Part shown: positions 28,066 through 38,075 of the stretch, piece by piece | Layout of the letters: every line of letters begins with the position of its first letter | Position numbering within the stretch: position 1 is the stretch's first letter | NCBI RefSeq assembly: GCF_000516515.1 | Contig: NZ_KI911784.1 | Span: 3,944,633-4,008,632, forward strand | Reading direction: 5' to 3' | Source of the DNA: Chloroflexus sp. Y-396-1 | GTDB lineage: Bacteria > Chloroflexota > Chloroflexia > Chloroflexales > Chloroflexaceae | Length of the DNA stretch: 64,000 nucleotides | The notes under the pieces: generated by a model | Database searches by the model: none | What the model saw: the letters and a program-made list of their open reading frames with translations, nothing else | Told to the model about the DNA's origin: nothing | Program-made: the position numbers and the translations under genes

Positions 28066-28592
28066 ATGGCCGAGAAGCTCAATTCAATGCGTTTGCTCGA
28101 ACGTTATGGCATTCCTTACACCGTCCACAAATATGATCCAGCCGCGCCAGATGCAGTAGCGGTAGCCGCAGCTCTTGATGTACCGGCAGCGCACGTCTTC
28201 AAAACCTTGGTTGTCAGTGGTCCTGGAACGCGCCCACTGCTGGCTATAATCCCCGCTGACTGTCAGCTTCATCTCAAACGACTGGCATCACTCGTCGGGG
28301 TCAAACATCTCGACCTGGTTCCACGTGAAGAGGTTGAACGACTCACCGGCTTACGAATCGGCGGAATTGGTGCATTGGCGTTAACAGCAAAACGTTGGGA
28401 ATCGTACCTTGACGAATCGGCATTGACCTATTCGCGCATCTATGTTATCTATGTTATGCTGGTCAGCGTGGCACAATGATCGGTCTGGCGCCGGCCGATC
28501 TTGCGAAAGTAGTAGATGCTACGATTGAAGCGATCGCCATACGACCTGGCGGAGTTTTCAACGTTCTTTCCCTCTCCGACAGTGGCAATTGA
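28066..28592 (+). pseudogene. ybaK: YbaK-type Cys-tRNA(Pro)/prolyl editing deacylase, C-terminus frameshifted
   Basis: YbaK/EbsC proteins hydrolyse mischarged Cys-tRNA(Pro). The main frame, 28066-28479, gives 137 residues ending in an unrelated IYVMLVSVAQ tail. Family features are present: LLERYGIPYTVHKYD, AAHVFKTLVVSG (catalytic Lys) and a GGIGALALTAKR loop. The expected ending, GQRGTMIGLAPADLAKVVDATIEAIA, is encoded in another frame from about 28456 to a stop at 28590-28592. The break falls in a stretch where ATCTATGTT is repeated directly (about 28438-28455), so slippage is likely. A one-base loss or a 14-base gain would both explain it. The truncated protein keeps most of the fold and may retain activity. 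Confidence 0.8.
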
Positions 28593-28866
28593 GGAGCGAG
28601 TGGAGAGGAGTGAGAAGTGAGAGCAGGGTGGGTTTCAACCCTGCCCCCACCCTCCTTCCTCGCTCCATGTGGAGGAAGGGGGTAGGGGGAAGGTGAGGGG
28701 GCCAGGCATAAAGTCCTCATTATTAAAACCACCCTATCGCCAGCTCACGAGAGATGCGCTACAATGCAATAGAAAATATGTCATGGGATGAGGGTCTATC
28801 CGCAAAAGCAACAGCAAGATTCCCCCTTATCCCTCCTTGGTGTCGGGTAACACAGAGAGGGTTACT
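28593..28866. other. 274-bp intergenic region with polypurine inverted repeat
   Basis: Purine-rich and pyrimidine-rich stretches at about 28645-28695 form an imperfect hairpin (CTCCTTCCTC/GAGGAAGGGGG), related to the one at 23637-23671. GCAGGG/CCCTGC at 28623-28644 is a second small hairpin. No gene is supported. Confidence 0.55.
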
Positions 28867-29478
28867 GTGGAAGTTGAAGCCAAATACAAGGTCAGTGCTG
28901 CCGATCTAGATCGTCTGTCTGCACTAAGTGCGCTCGGTCCGTATATGCTCCGCACAATGGCCGCCGAACATCAGCGTAATACCTATTACGATAGTGCTGA
29001 TGGCCGGTTAGCGCAGGCTCGCTATGGTCTGCGCGTTCGCCAGATCGGTAATCGCTCGATCATTACGCTTAAAGGACCAGCCCGACTTGACGAGAACGGT
29101 ATTCATCATCGGGCAGAGTTTGAATTCCCCGGCGATGATCCAAATCCTGCTCGTTGGCCAGCCGGCCCAGCTCGTGATCTGGCTCAGGCATTGTTATTAG
29201 GTGCGCCGGTTCGTCCATTGCTCACCATCGAGACGACGCGCCGGATCATCCATGCGATGCGTGATGGACGTGATCGGGTTGAAATCTGTCTGGATCGGGG
29301 AACTATTTATGCCGGACGAAACCAGGCGCCAATCTGTGAACTTGAACTTGAAGTGCTCCCTGATGGATCGGTCTATGATCTCACCGAATTGGCGAATGCC
29401 CTCCGCTCGTTGATCAAGATGATTCCCGAACGCCAGAGTAAACTCGAGCGTGGAATGGCCTTATTACAGCGTCGTTGA
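28867..29478 (+). CDS. CYTH-domain protein (triphosphate tunnel metalloenzyme)
   Basis: This protein of about 203 residues has a CYTH fold. The start motif VEVEAKYKVSA carries the diagnostic ExExK, so I place the start at GTG 28867, which has GAGAGGG five bases upstream; a TTG at 28837 extends the frame by ten residues. Later marks are YYDSADGRLAQARYGLRVRQIG, IITLKGP, HHRAEFEF and CELELEVLPDG, the acidic and basic strands lining the tunnel. Such proteins hydrolyse inorganic triphosphate or other triphosphorylated compounds. The CHAD protein 30 bases downstream supports a polyphosphate-related role. Confidence 0.9.
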   Translation: MEVEAKYKVSAADLDRLSALSALGPYMLRTMAAEHQRNTYYDSADGRLAQARYGLRVRQIGNRSIITLKGPARLDENGIHHRAEFEFPGDDPNPARWPAGPARDLAQALLLGAPVRPLLTIETTRRIIHAMRDGRDRVEICLDRGTIYAGRNQAPICELELEVLPDGSVYDLTELANALRSLIKMIPERQSKLERGMALLQRR

Positions 29479-29508
29479 GACTGAAGTTGACTGACATGGA
29501 GTGTGTAA

Positions 29509-30996
29509 ATGAACGATGTCACCCTATCCGATTACGTTGAGCAGCTTCTCGCTACTTACCGGGTTGATCGGGTTCACGCCCGTCAAGTGGCCGATCATGC
29601 GTTGACATTGTTCGATGCGCTGCAACCGAAACAGGGGTGGTCAGCAACTGACCGGAATCTCGTTGAAGCCGGCGCCTTGTTGCACAATGTCGGCCTAACT
29701 ACCGATCCTGCTGAACACCATCTGGTTGGTCGCGACATTGTGTTGCACCATTCACCAGGTGATCCAGCTACGCAGGCCATCTTAGGGGCAATCATTGCTC
29801 TCCATCGTCGGAAACCACGCTTTCAGATCGAGCCATCGGTGTTGTGTCTCAAGAAGCGACATCGCAAGCTGGCCTTGCAACTAGCTGCATTGGTACGAGT
29901 TGCTGATGGTTTCGATTACAGTCAGACCCAAACGACGAAGGTTCAGGTAGCATCGCAGAATGGTCGTCTGCGTCTGATCGTGAGCGGCCCTCATGCTGCG
30001 GTTGATGCTGAGCGAGCATCGGCTAAAGCAGATTTGTGGGAGCGTGTGATCGGTACGCGACCGGAAATAGTAGTACAGAGCGAGGGTTCCGTTGTCGAAG
30101 TAGTTGCCGGTGAAGAAGAACCGACCGAGTTGCTTCCATACTGGTATGCTTCGAGCGAGGTGCCATTTGCCGAGTTAGGGCGAGTTGTGTTACGTCGGCA
30201 CATCCGGCGACTACAGCAGACGGTACGGGCGGTGAAAGATGATGAAACCATTGAGGCGGTTCACGATCTGCGGGTTGCAACGCGCCGGATACGGGCTGCC
30301 CTGCGTTTGCTCACGCCAGTTGCCCCGACCAAGGCTGCCCGGCGAGCGACCGAAACGGTACGCACGCTGGCCCGCGTAGCGAGCGCTACTCGTGATCGTG
30401 ATGTGTTGCTCAACGACATGACGAATCGCGATATTCATGGTTTAGAGCCGGTTATCGAGGCAGTACGCGCTGAGCGGATGGCGGCTCATGCTGCACTTGT
30501 TTCCTATCTGTCAGGTAAGCAGTATGAACGTGAGCTGCGGGCGTTAGCGCAACTGGCGTGTTTTTCCGAAGGGTGGGATAACCGACCACGAGTGCGCGAT
30601 CATGCCGGAAGTATGTTGTATGCACACTACGAGGCGCTCCGTTCGTATGACCGCAATGGTTTACCTGAAGACGAGGCTAGCCTACATGCCATGCGTATCG
30701 CTGGCAAGCGTCTGCGCTATGCGCTTGAGCTAATCGGTGACATTGTCGGTGAGCGGCTGAGCGACCTTCTGCAACCGCTGATCAACTTTCAGGATCATCT
30801 CGGCGCACTGAACGATGTTAGTGTCGCACGCGGTTTGCTGACTCCGCACATAGCTCATTCTACCGCCGTAACTGAATACCTGGCAGCAAGAGAGACCGAA
30901 TGGGCAACACTCCGGGCTGAGTTACCTGAATGTTGGAGTGTATTGGCCAGCGCCGATTATCGCCGTCATTTGCTCGCAGTTATCGGTGATCTCTGA
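29509..30996 (+). CDS. HD-like plus CHAD domain protein
   Basis: This 495-residue protein has two parts. Residues about 10-190 resemble the C-terminal HD-type domain of exopolyphosphatase/GppA (HARQVADHALTLFDAL, LVEAGALLHNVGL, HHLVGRDIVL, LAALVRVADGFDYSQT). Residues about 215-490 are a CHAD domain, with paired helices and conserved histidines and basic residues (EAVHDLRVATRRIRAALRLL, LHAMRIAGKRLRYALELIGD, DHLGALNDVSVAR). CHAD domains bind polyphosphate. With the CYTH gene immediately upstream, this is a CYTH/CHAD pair in two genes, likely acting on polyphosphate granules. Its last 31 bases overlap the convergent YwaF-like gene. Confidence 0.88.
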   Translation: MNDVTLSDYVEQLLATYRVDRVHARQVADHALTLFDALQPKQGWSATDRNLVEAGALLHNVGLTTDPAEHHLVGRDIVLHHSPGDPATQAILGAIIALHRRKPRFQIEPSVLCLKKRHRKLALQLAALVRVADGFDYSQTQTTKVQVASQNGRLRLIVSGPHAAVDAERASAKADLWERVIGTRPEIVVQSEGSVVEVVAGEEEPTELLPYWYASSEVPFAELGRVVLRRHIRRLQQTVRAVKDDETIEAVHDLRVATRRIRAALRLLTPVAPTKAARRATETVRTLARVASATRDRDVLLNDMTNRDIHGLEPVIEAVRAERMAAHAALVSYLSGKQYERELRALAQLACFSEGWDNRPRVRDHAGSMLYAHYEALRSYDRNGLPEDEASLHAMRIAGKRLRYALELIGDIVGERLSDLLQPLINFQDHLGALNDVSVARGLLTPHIAHSTAVTEYLAARETEWATLRAELPECWSVLASADYRRHLLAVIGDL

Positions 30997-31706
30997 CGCA
31001 GATCGGTGATGGCAAACGGCAGGTAAAGAACGAAAATTGTGATAAGGCCGATCACCTCCATCCAAATAATGTAAAACGGCCATGGCCCAAGGATATCGAG
31101 CAGGCTCGGCGTATATGGCTTATGAGCCAGAAAAAGATAGTTGCTGCCGAGGAGCCAGTTCACCACGCCGACTGCGGCCATATAGAGATTTGCCCCAACG
31201 ATTACCCGTCCTACCGATCGCCAGGTGGGACGGTACCCTTCCAGTGCGATCATACTCAGCGCTGCCAGCACAATACCCCCGTGTGAAATGAAACTCTGAA
31301 AGGCGCGAAAGTGCGGAAACCCATATACACCGATGTCAGGTGTGAGCAGGGCCTGGATGGCGCCGCCGATACCCATAAAATAGGCAAACTCGAAGATGCG
31401 GTAGCTGCGCGTGAGTAGCATAATCACGCTGAGCCAGGTGAACAGCATACAGAGATGCAAGGGCAGCATATACTGGATTGACCAGAGACCGTGGACCCAG
31501 AACCAGACGTTGTAGGCTATTTCATTGACGGTGAGAATGCCTGCCAGCGTATACCGCCAGATACGACCAGCGGTCGGTGATAACCGACGACCCGGCCCCA
31601 GTACCCACAGACATGCCAGTACAACACACGTCAAGGCGATCAGATGTGGCGGGCTGAAGAGGATAAAGGGTGGGCCGTTCCAGTGAAAGGCAAAGAGTGC
31701 ATCCAT
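30966..31706 (-). CDS. YwaF/TIGR02206-type membrane protein
   Basis: This is an integral membrane protein of about 246 residues with six to seven hydrophobic segments. MDALFAFHWNGPPFILFSPPHLIALT at the start and YMLPLHLCMLFTWLSV in the middle fit the YwaF family, whose function is unknown. I prefer ATG 31706 with GGAG seven bases upstream; a TTG at 31748 would add fourteen residues. It converges on, and overlaps, the CHAD gene by 31 bases. Confidence 0.8.
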   Translation of the reverse strand: MDALFAFHWNGPPFILFSPPHLIALTCVVLACLWVLGPGRRLSPTAGRIWRYTLAGILTVNEIAYNVWFWVHGLWSIQYMLPLHLCMLFTWLSVIMLLTRSYRIFEFAYFMGIGGAIQALLTPDIGVYGFPHFRAFQSFISHGGIVLAALSMIALEGYRPTWRSVGRVIVGANLYMAAVGVVNWLLGSNYLFLAHKPYTPSLLDILGPWPFYIIWMEVIGLITIFVLYLPFAITDLRQRSPITASK

Positions 31707-32172
31707 CAATGTGCTCCATGCGTAGGCGAGACCGGTCTCGCCGATCAAAACTGGTGTCTATCGCCACCTATTATGTATATCATAACCAGATCGTCCTGCG
31801 ATGGGCAAGGTGTCGTCGTTAATCAGTTGCCTCCGTTACACTATGAGACGGGTATTCGGATCGGCACGCGGTTGAAATATCGTTTTCAGCATCTTCGCTG
31901 TATCGCGAACGGACGGTAAGACCAGGGGGAGAACCTTCATCAGGACGGCACCTGGGTGCGCGGGCTTCCGGCCCGCATGGATGGTGCGTACTGCGCCTGG
32001 AATCATCTCTCGTCATTCCTACCGTGTAAAGCGGTATGAAGAGCCGCTCCGTCATCTCCTGTCGCAGCACTGCTGCGCCCGTACATCGGGATGCATCGGT
32101 TGGTGCGCTTCCTGGGGTCGTCAAACGATGGTGGTTCGTCATCCCTGCATCTCATGGTTCCGTCGCAACCTG
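31707..32172. other. 466-bp intergenic region
   Basis: No gene is supported. A GCGGGC/GCCCGC hairpin at 31960-31976, preceded by CCTGGGT, matches the one at 12693-12718. GCAGCACTGCTGC at about 32068-32080 is another short palindrome. Confidence 0.5.
31951..31979. repeat. GCGGGC/GCCCGC hairpin repeat
   Basis: CCTGGGTGCGCGGGC (31951-31965) is identical to 12693-12707, and both are followed by the complementary GCCCGCATG. Confidence 0.65.
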
Positions 32173-32199
32173 CTAGCAGTCTCTGCCGCTGAGTGCTAA
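32173..32199. promoter_or_regulatory. degenerate CIRCE element (HrcA operator), upstream copy
   Basis: CTAGCAGTC, 9 bases, GAGTGCTAA. The right arm is a perfect CIRCE half-site; the left arm has two mismatches to TTAGCACTC. It lies just upstream of the groES -35 box. Confidence 0.65.
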
Positions 32200-32206
32200 T
32201 ATTGAC

Positions 32207-32235
32207 TTGACAAATCGCCTGATCTTGTGTACTAT
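32207..32235 (+). promoter_or_regulatory. sigma70-type promoter of groES-groEL
   Basis: TTGACA (32207-32212), a 17-base spacer, TACTAT (32230-32235). Transcription should start near 32242, at the edge of the downstream CIRCE. Confidence 0.8.
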
Positions 32236-32245
32236 TACCAACGGG

Positions 32246-32272
32246 TTAGCACTCTTGTAGTGACAGTGCTAA
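32246..32272. promoter_or_regulatory. CIRCE element (HrcA operator), downstream copy
   Basis: TTAGCACTC (32246-32254), 9 bases, CAGTGCTAA (32264-32272): one mismatch from the CIRCE consensus. It lies in the groES leader, where HrcA binding would block transcription until heat stress. Confidence 0.92.
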
Positions 32273-32323
32273 TCAGTTGCAGTGAAATGTATCCTGATAC
32301 ATAGTGCATGGAGGATAGCAGCT

Positions 32324-32626
32324 ATGGCGGATTTCCGCATCCGACCTCTTGGTGACCGGGTGGTAGTTAAGCCGGTTGAGCGTGAGGAGAAAACCAAGGC
32401 CGGTATTTTCCTGCCCGATACGGCCAGCAAGGAACGACCGATGGAGGGCACTGTGCTGGCTGTAGGTGAGGGTCGCCGCGATGATAACGGCAAACTGATC
32501 CCGATGAACGTTAAAGTTGGCGACCGAGTGATCTTCGCCAAGTACAGTGGCACCGAGTTCAAGCTCGATGACGTTGAGTACTTGATTCTGTCGGAGAAGG
32601 ACATTCTGGGTATCGTCCAGGAATAA
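32324..32626 (+). CDS. groES: co-chaperonin GroES
   Basis: This is the 100-residue lid of the GroEL folding chamber. [14 protein letters not shown] at the start, [22 protein letters not shown] for the mobile loop region, and a closing [15 protein letters not shown] are all characteristic. ATG 32324 follows GGAGG at about 32309-32313; the frame is open further upstream without GroES similarity. groEL follows after 48 bases, and two CIRCE sites control the pair. Confidence 0.97.
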   Translation: MADFRIRPLGDRVVVKPVEREEKTKAGIFLPDTASKERPMEGTVLAVGEGRRDDNGKLIPMNVKVGDRVIFAKYSGTEFKLDDVEYLILSEKDILGIVQE

Positions 32627-32674
32627 GCATTGTCGCGTAAGTAGCGCTATTCTCAGAGGAGGATTATAGATCCT

Positions 32675-34309
<1,635 letters not shown>

Positions 34310-34339
34310 ACCAATCTGAAAAGTAACCCTCTTCTTTGG

Positions 34340-34364
34340 GAGCGCGGGCCAGAGGCCCGCGCTC
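34340..34364 (+). terminator. GC-rich hairpin after groEL, possible terminator
   Basis: GAGCGCGGGCC (34340-34350), loop AGA, GGCCCGCGCTC (34354-34364). The stem is perfect and 31 bases past groEL, but no T-run follows, so it may be a REP-like unit or protect the mRNA 3' end instead of ending transcription. Confidence 0.5.
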
Positions 34365-34382
34365 TGCCTTGCAGCAACCTTT

Positions 34383-34501
34383 AGCGCCTGTCCGAATCAT
34401 TGTTTCACGGTACGGCGGATGGAACCTGATCGATGGACGGGCACAGCACCGCTGTGCCCCAACCGATCTTCTTCTGCGACATGGTATTCCGGACAGGCGC
34501 T
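34383..34501. mobile_element. 119-bp MITE-like element with 12-bp terminal inverted repeats
   Basis: AGCGCCTGTCCG (34383-34394) is perfectly complementary to CGGACAGGCGCT (34490-34501). Inside lies a hairpin GGGCACAGC/GCTGTGCCC (34439-34459). It has no coding capacity. A target-site duplication is not clear. It could be a non-autonomous transposon relic or an unusually long intergenic stem. Confidence 0.4.
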
Positions 34502-34567
34502 GAGCGCTAAGGCTGTGGATTACAGAATGGAATGCCGTAACCTTGTGAAAGAAGAGGGAACCGCCAA

Positions 34568-35359
34568 TCATCCGCTGCCGGTTATGTTCTGGATAATCTC
34601 TTCGATCCTGCGATCCAACGTAAACCAGATCATCTGCACTGAAACCTGAAATACCTCTTCAATGGCGCTTATCGTTTGTTGACGACGGCGTTCGACTCGC
34701 GTCGGATCAGCATAAAAATCGGCCAGATTTTCATTAGCGCCAAAATCATCTACAACGATTACCTGCGTAACACGCTCAGGTAGCCCGATCTGCACATACT
34801 GCCAAAAGCGAGGGTCGGCTTTAGCAACTCCGAGATCGGCTGAATTGGCAATGAATGCCAATGCTGTATGCTGCAACGGGCCGACTCGCATCCGCTTGAT
34901 CCGGTTATGCTCCCGACGTAGTGCTCTGGCCGACCAGCCCAATTTTGCCAGTTCACCAGCAATCTGGAATGTTGCTTCGGCATAGTGATCGGTTGCGATG
35001 AGGGGGATAGTTTGCTGTCGGTATTGAAGTATCGCAAAGAGTGGCTGCCAGGCCGGATCGATAACTGAGGCTGCCATATACGCTCGGGTAAAGCGACCGG
35101 CAGATCGTACTGCTGTTGCTAATGGGATGCCGCGTTCCTGAAGTTTGCGGCTCAGCAATGCTCTAAGCCCGATGCGGGTGGTACTCCCCTCCACCCAAGT
35201 TGGTATAACCAGATCATTCCAATAGCGCTCAGTATCGACCCCTAGCGCCCGTAACCCAGATTGTTGTAACGCCATTGCCAACCGTTCTGATGTTCCAAAC
35301 CGAACGGCCTCAAGGCTGAGCGTGCCGGAAAAGTCAAGGATCAAAAGGATTGTTGCCAT
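34568..35359 (-). CDS. HAD-like protein with altered motif I, function unknown
   Basis: This protein of about 263 residues starts MATILLILDFSGTLSLEAV, which resembles HAD motif I (DxDGT), but the second Asp is Ser. A later DDFGANENLADFYAD stretch resembles motif IV, and VIDPAWQPLFAIL with LIATDHYAEATF occupies the region of motif II. With the acid/base Asp missing, ordinary phosphatase activity is doubtful. ATG 35359 has GGTGAG seven bases upstream; a GTG at 35371 is an alternative. It stands alone on the minus strand between groEL and the tRNA. Confidence 0.7.
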   Translation of the reverse strand: MATILLILDFSGTLSLEAVRFGTSERLAMALQQSGLRALGVDTERYWNDLVIPTWVEGSTTRIGLRALLSRKLQERGIPLATAVRSAGRFTRAYMAASVIDPAWQPLFAILQYRQQTIPLIATDHYAEATFQIAGELAKLGWSARALRREHNRIKRMRVGPLQHTALAFIANSADLGVAKADPRFWQYVQIGLPERVTQVIVVDDFGANENLADFYADPTRVERRRQQTISAIEEVFQVSVQMIWFTLDRRIEEIIQNITGSG

Positions 35360-35827
35360 TGCGCCACTCACCAGTGCTGGCTGACGATGTTGCTGGGGAG
35401 TTTAGCATACCAATGCCTGACCCGGCAATATGACGGTTCCACATTCTTTTCCTCCCCGTCAATAGAAGAGTGTGCAGAGGTTTCAGGTTTTGGTTCTGTT
35501 CACCGATGACCATTTTTCACACACGCTCCTGTCTCCGACACCCATGATTGCTCCGGGTGCGTGGGCCGCTGGACCGCGTTGGGCAGGAATATTGGATGCG
35601 GTGGGCGGGTTTGGAATCCGCTCCGACTGGGCAGGGACAGGTGTCATCGGCGATACAAACGGGGTGGGCAGTGCACGATCGGAACGGGAAACAGTGCGCC
35701 TCCGCACGTGCTGCCGAAGAGTTGGGAATCTCGCCATTGCGTTCAGGCTTCATTCCGCTCCTCACATGACCGCTACCGAGCACGGTGAGAACGAGAACGT
35801 TGAAAAGCTCTCCCGTTAGTGTCACGA
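35360..35827. other. 468-bp intergenic region
   Basis: No gene is supported. A GGGCGGGTT/AATCCGCTC member of the dispersed hairpin family is at 35603-35623. GTTGAAAAGCTCT near 35799 recurs near 57869. Confidence 0.5.
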
Positions 35828-35856
35828 TTCGACAATTTGGTTCGATAGTGTATAAT
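35828..35856 (+). promoter_or_regulatory. promoter of tRNA-Gly
   Basis: TTCGAC (35828-35833), a 17-base spacer, TATAAT (35851-35856), 14 bases before the mature tRNA 5' end. Confidence 0.75.
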
Positions 35857-35870
35857 ACACCTTGCGACGA

Positions 35871-35946
35871 GCGGGAGTGGCTCAGCTGGTAGAGCGACAC
35901 CTTGCCAAGGTGTAGGTCGCGGGTTCGATCCCCGTCTCCCGCTCCA
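35871..35946 (+). tRNA. tRNA-Gly (anticodon GCC), CCA encoded
   Basis: The cloverleaf is complete: acceptor GCGGGAG/CTCCCGC, D-arm GCTCAGCTGGTAGAGC, anticodon stem ACACC/GGTGT with loop TTGCCAA, and T-arm GCGGG/CCCGT around TTCGATC. The discriminator T is followed by an encoded CCA (35944-35946). It decodes GGC and GGU codons. Confidence 0.98.
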
Positions 35947-35947
35947 T

Positions 35948-35989
35948 AATGATGACCACTCACAGATGTGGAGTGGTCATCATTTTTTT
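35948..35989 (+). terminator. rho-independent terminator of tRNA-Gly
   Basis: Perfect 14-base arms (35948-35961 and 35971-35984, core GATGACCACTC/GAGTGGTCATC) with a 9-base loop, ending in a run of seven T. Confidence 0.95.
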
Positions 35990-36083
35990 ACGAAACCGTA
36001 TATAATTAAGCGCAACATATACAATCACTTGCTACGTTCATGAGATAACGATACCGATTACTTAATGAGTTCGTGAGGCCACC

Positions 36084-38069
36084 GTGTATCTATCGCGCAG
36101 TACCGTTCATCGAATCCTCGCTCTCACCCTGCCTGGCGGAATTGCGCTTGGCCTGCTTCTCCACGCGCTGGTTGATGTGGCTTGGCAGCAGGGCGATTTA
36201 GGACTAACCCTACGGTTGATTATAGCGCTTCTCTTTGGTGGTGTCGTTGGCTTAGCTCTCTCCATCACAGCGTGGATTAGTCTCCGCTATGCTTTGGGTG
36301 AAGTACGCGATCACGCTCGGCGGATATTGCAGGCTGATCTTCCACCATTGACCGACAATGACCCACTAGTCGCCCTGCGACAGACGGTGGCCGATGCGAT
36401 AGCTGCTGTACCGCGTTCTGCGACGCTGGCAACGCTGGTCAGTCGTCTTAACACAGTCACTGATCGTGAGGCGATGCTTACCGCCGTTGCCGAATCGCTG
36501 TCTGAACATCTGGCCGTCCGTGGGGCTGTATTCCTCCTCTACGATGTAGAACGTGCTGTGTTGGTGCCATCGACAGCGTGGGGGGTCGGGAAAGTCAATC
36601 GCACAACGATCTTCGACATCGATGGGAGTGCCATCGGACGCGCCCTCCGTGAGCGTCGTTCGGTACGTTTTTCAAGTGTACAGATGCGGGAATTGATCAA
36701 TACCGCGTCGCCGCAAGCACTAACCGTAATCAGTTGGCCGTTATGGGTGCAGCAAACACCAATCGGCGCACTCTGTATTATGCTTGCCGGTGCAGATGTG
36801 CGGTTGAACGATGAGCAACAGCAGTTGCTCGAACAGGTTGCCATGCTCTTCACAGCATATCTTCAGACCTCGATCTATCGCCAATGGGCTGAGCGTGATC
36901 AACGTCGGCTGGCGATATTCGAGCACATCACTGAGAGCATGGTTGAACAGCCCAATCTTGAACGGGCGCTTGTGCATCTCTTACGCATTGCTGCCGAGAT
37001 CACCGAATCAGATCACGGATCGTTTTTGCTCATTGATGCCGATACATCGACCATTCGTATGCGCGTGACGCTGAGTGGTGGTGATGTCTTACCACTTAAT
37101 CTTGCTTCAGCACCTATCTTGAAGCATGGGCTGGCCGGTTGGGTATTGCGCGCTCGGCGCGGTGCAATCATTGATGATATTGAACGTGATACGCGCTGGG
37201 TTCCTACGCCAGGGCTTGAATTGATGCGATCAGCCCTGGCAGTCCCTCTCTTTCACGGCGATCGCCCCCTCGGTGTCCTGACGCTGGCCGATCCCGCACC
37301 GTATCACTATAGCCAACGTGCAATGGCATTGGTTTCAGTGTTAGCTGCCTATGCGGTGACGATGCTGGTCCATTACCGCTATGAAGGGATTATCGAACCA
37401 GAACAGCAGGCTCATGCCCGGCAAATACTTGAAAAACATCTTGATCCGGAGACAATGCGCGAGTTAATTGCACAACGCGCAAAGCTGATGCAGGCAATCC
37501 AGCCCCAGATAGTTACGGTGACGATGATCTATGGATGCTTGCGGAATGTAGAGCGTCTCACCGGTCTAACTGCTCAGCAGTGGTATGAAGACTTGACCAG
37601 TGCGTTCCATAACGGATGTCGCCTCATTGTCTATCAACATCAAGGGGCATACATGAGCCTGGATGAGAGGAGTTTCAGCGCCGCATTTGGCTTTCCCCAG
37701 CCGCAATTCAATGATGGGGTACGAGCACTTCAGGCGGCTCAGCAGATCCAGGCCATGGTTGCCCGCTTAAGAATTCAGTGGCGACAGCAGATTGGTGCTG
37801 ACCTGCCGCTAGCGATTGGGATTACGACCGGCCATTTGATGGTCGGTGTTGTCGGTCAAGCGCAATCGGCTACAATGATGTGGAGTGGCACAGCCTTGCG
37901 TGAAGCGCGGCGGTTGTGTCAATTGGCGCGTAATGATGAAATTGTCGTGTCTGACACGGTGCTGAAAACAGTTCCATCTGGGCAGTTTACTCTTGATCCG
38001 CTTACGCCCGCGAATCTTCATAATGGAACAGAGATGGCACCGCTCTATCGTCTGGTTGGAAATACCTGA
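36084..38069 (+). CDS. membrane GAF-domain sensor with degenerate nucleotidyl-cyclase domain
   Basis: This is a 661-residue protein. Two membrane helices at the start (about 11-33 and 43-72) lead to a short helical linker. Two GAF domains follow (about 110-260 and 280-435). The C-terminal domain (about 465-650) has the shape of a class III adenylate/guanylate cyclase: DLPLAIGITTGHLMVGVVG and SGTALREARRLCQLARNDEIVVS match the conserved GI..G.v..G..G and G..V..A.RL.....  segments. However, the strand that should carry the metal-binding Asp reads VTVTMIYGCLRN, so catalysis is unlikely and it may only bind nucleotide. The next sensor kinase starts six bases after its stop. Confidence 0.82.
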   Translation: MYLSRSTVHRILALTLPGGIALGLLLHALVDVAWQQGDLGLTLRLIIALLFGGVVGLALSITAWISLRYALGEVRDHARRILQADLPPLTDNDPLVALRQTVADAIAAVPRSATLATLVSRLNTVTDREAMLTAVAESLSEHLAVRGAVFLLYDVERAVLVPSTAWGVGKVNRTTIFDIDGSAIGRALRERRSVRFSSVQMRELINTASPQALTVISWPLWVQQTPIGALCIMLAGADVRLNDEQQQLLEQVAMLFTAYLQTSIYRQWAERDQRRLAIFEHITESMVEQPNLERALVHLLRIAAEITESDHGSFLLIDADTSTIRMRVTLSGGDVLPLNLASAPILKHGLAGWVLRARRGAIIDDIERDTRWVPTPGLELMRSALAVPLFHGDRPLGVLTLADPAPYHYSQRAMALVSVLAAYAVTMLVHYRYEGIIEPEQQAHARQILEKHLDPETMRELIAQRAKLMQAIQPQIVTVTMIYGCLRNVERLTGLTAQQWYEDLTSAFHNGCRLIVYQHQGAYMSLDERSFSAAFGFPQPQFNDGVRALQAAQQIQAMVARLRIQWRQQIGADLPLAIGITTGHLMVGVVGQAQSATMMWSGTALREARRLCQLARNDEIVVSDTVLKTVPSGQFTLDPLTPANLHNGTEMAPLYRLVGNT

Positions 38070-38075
38070 AGCGCT

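Noticed and set aside
35517-35963. 148-residue minus-strand frame across the tRNA gene
   Set aside because: It overlaps a clear tRNA, its promoter and its terminator.
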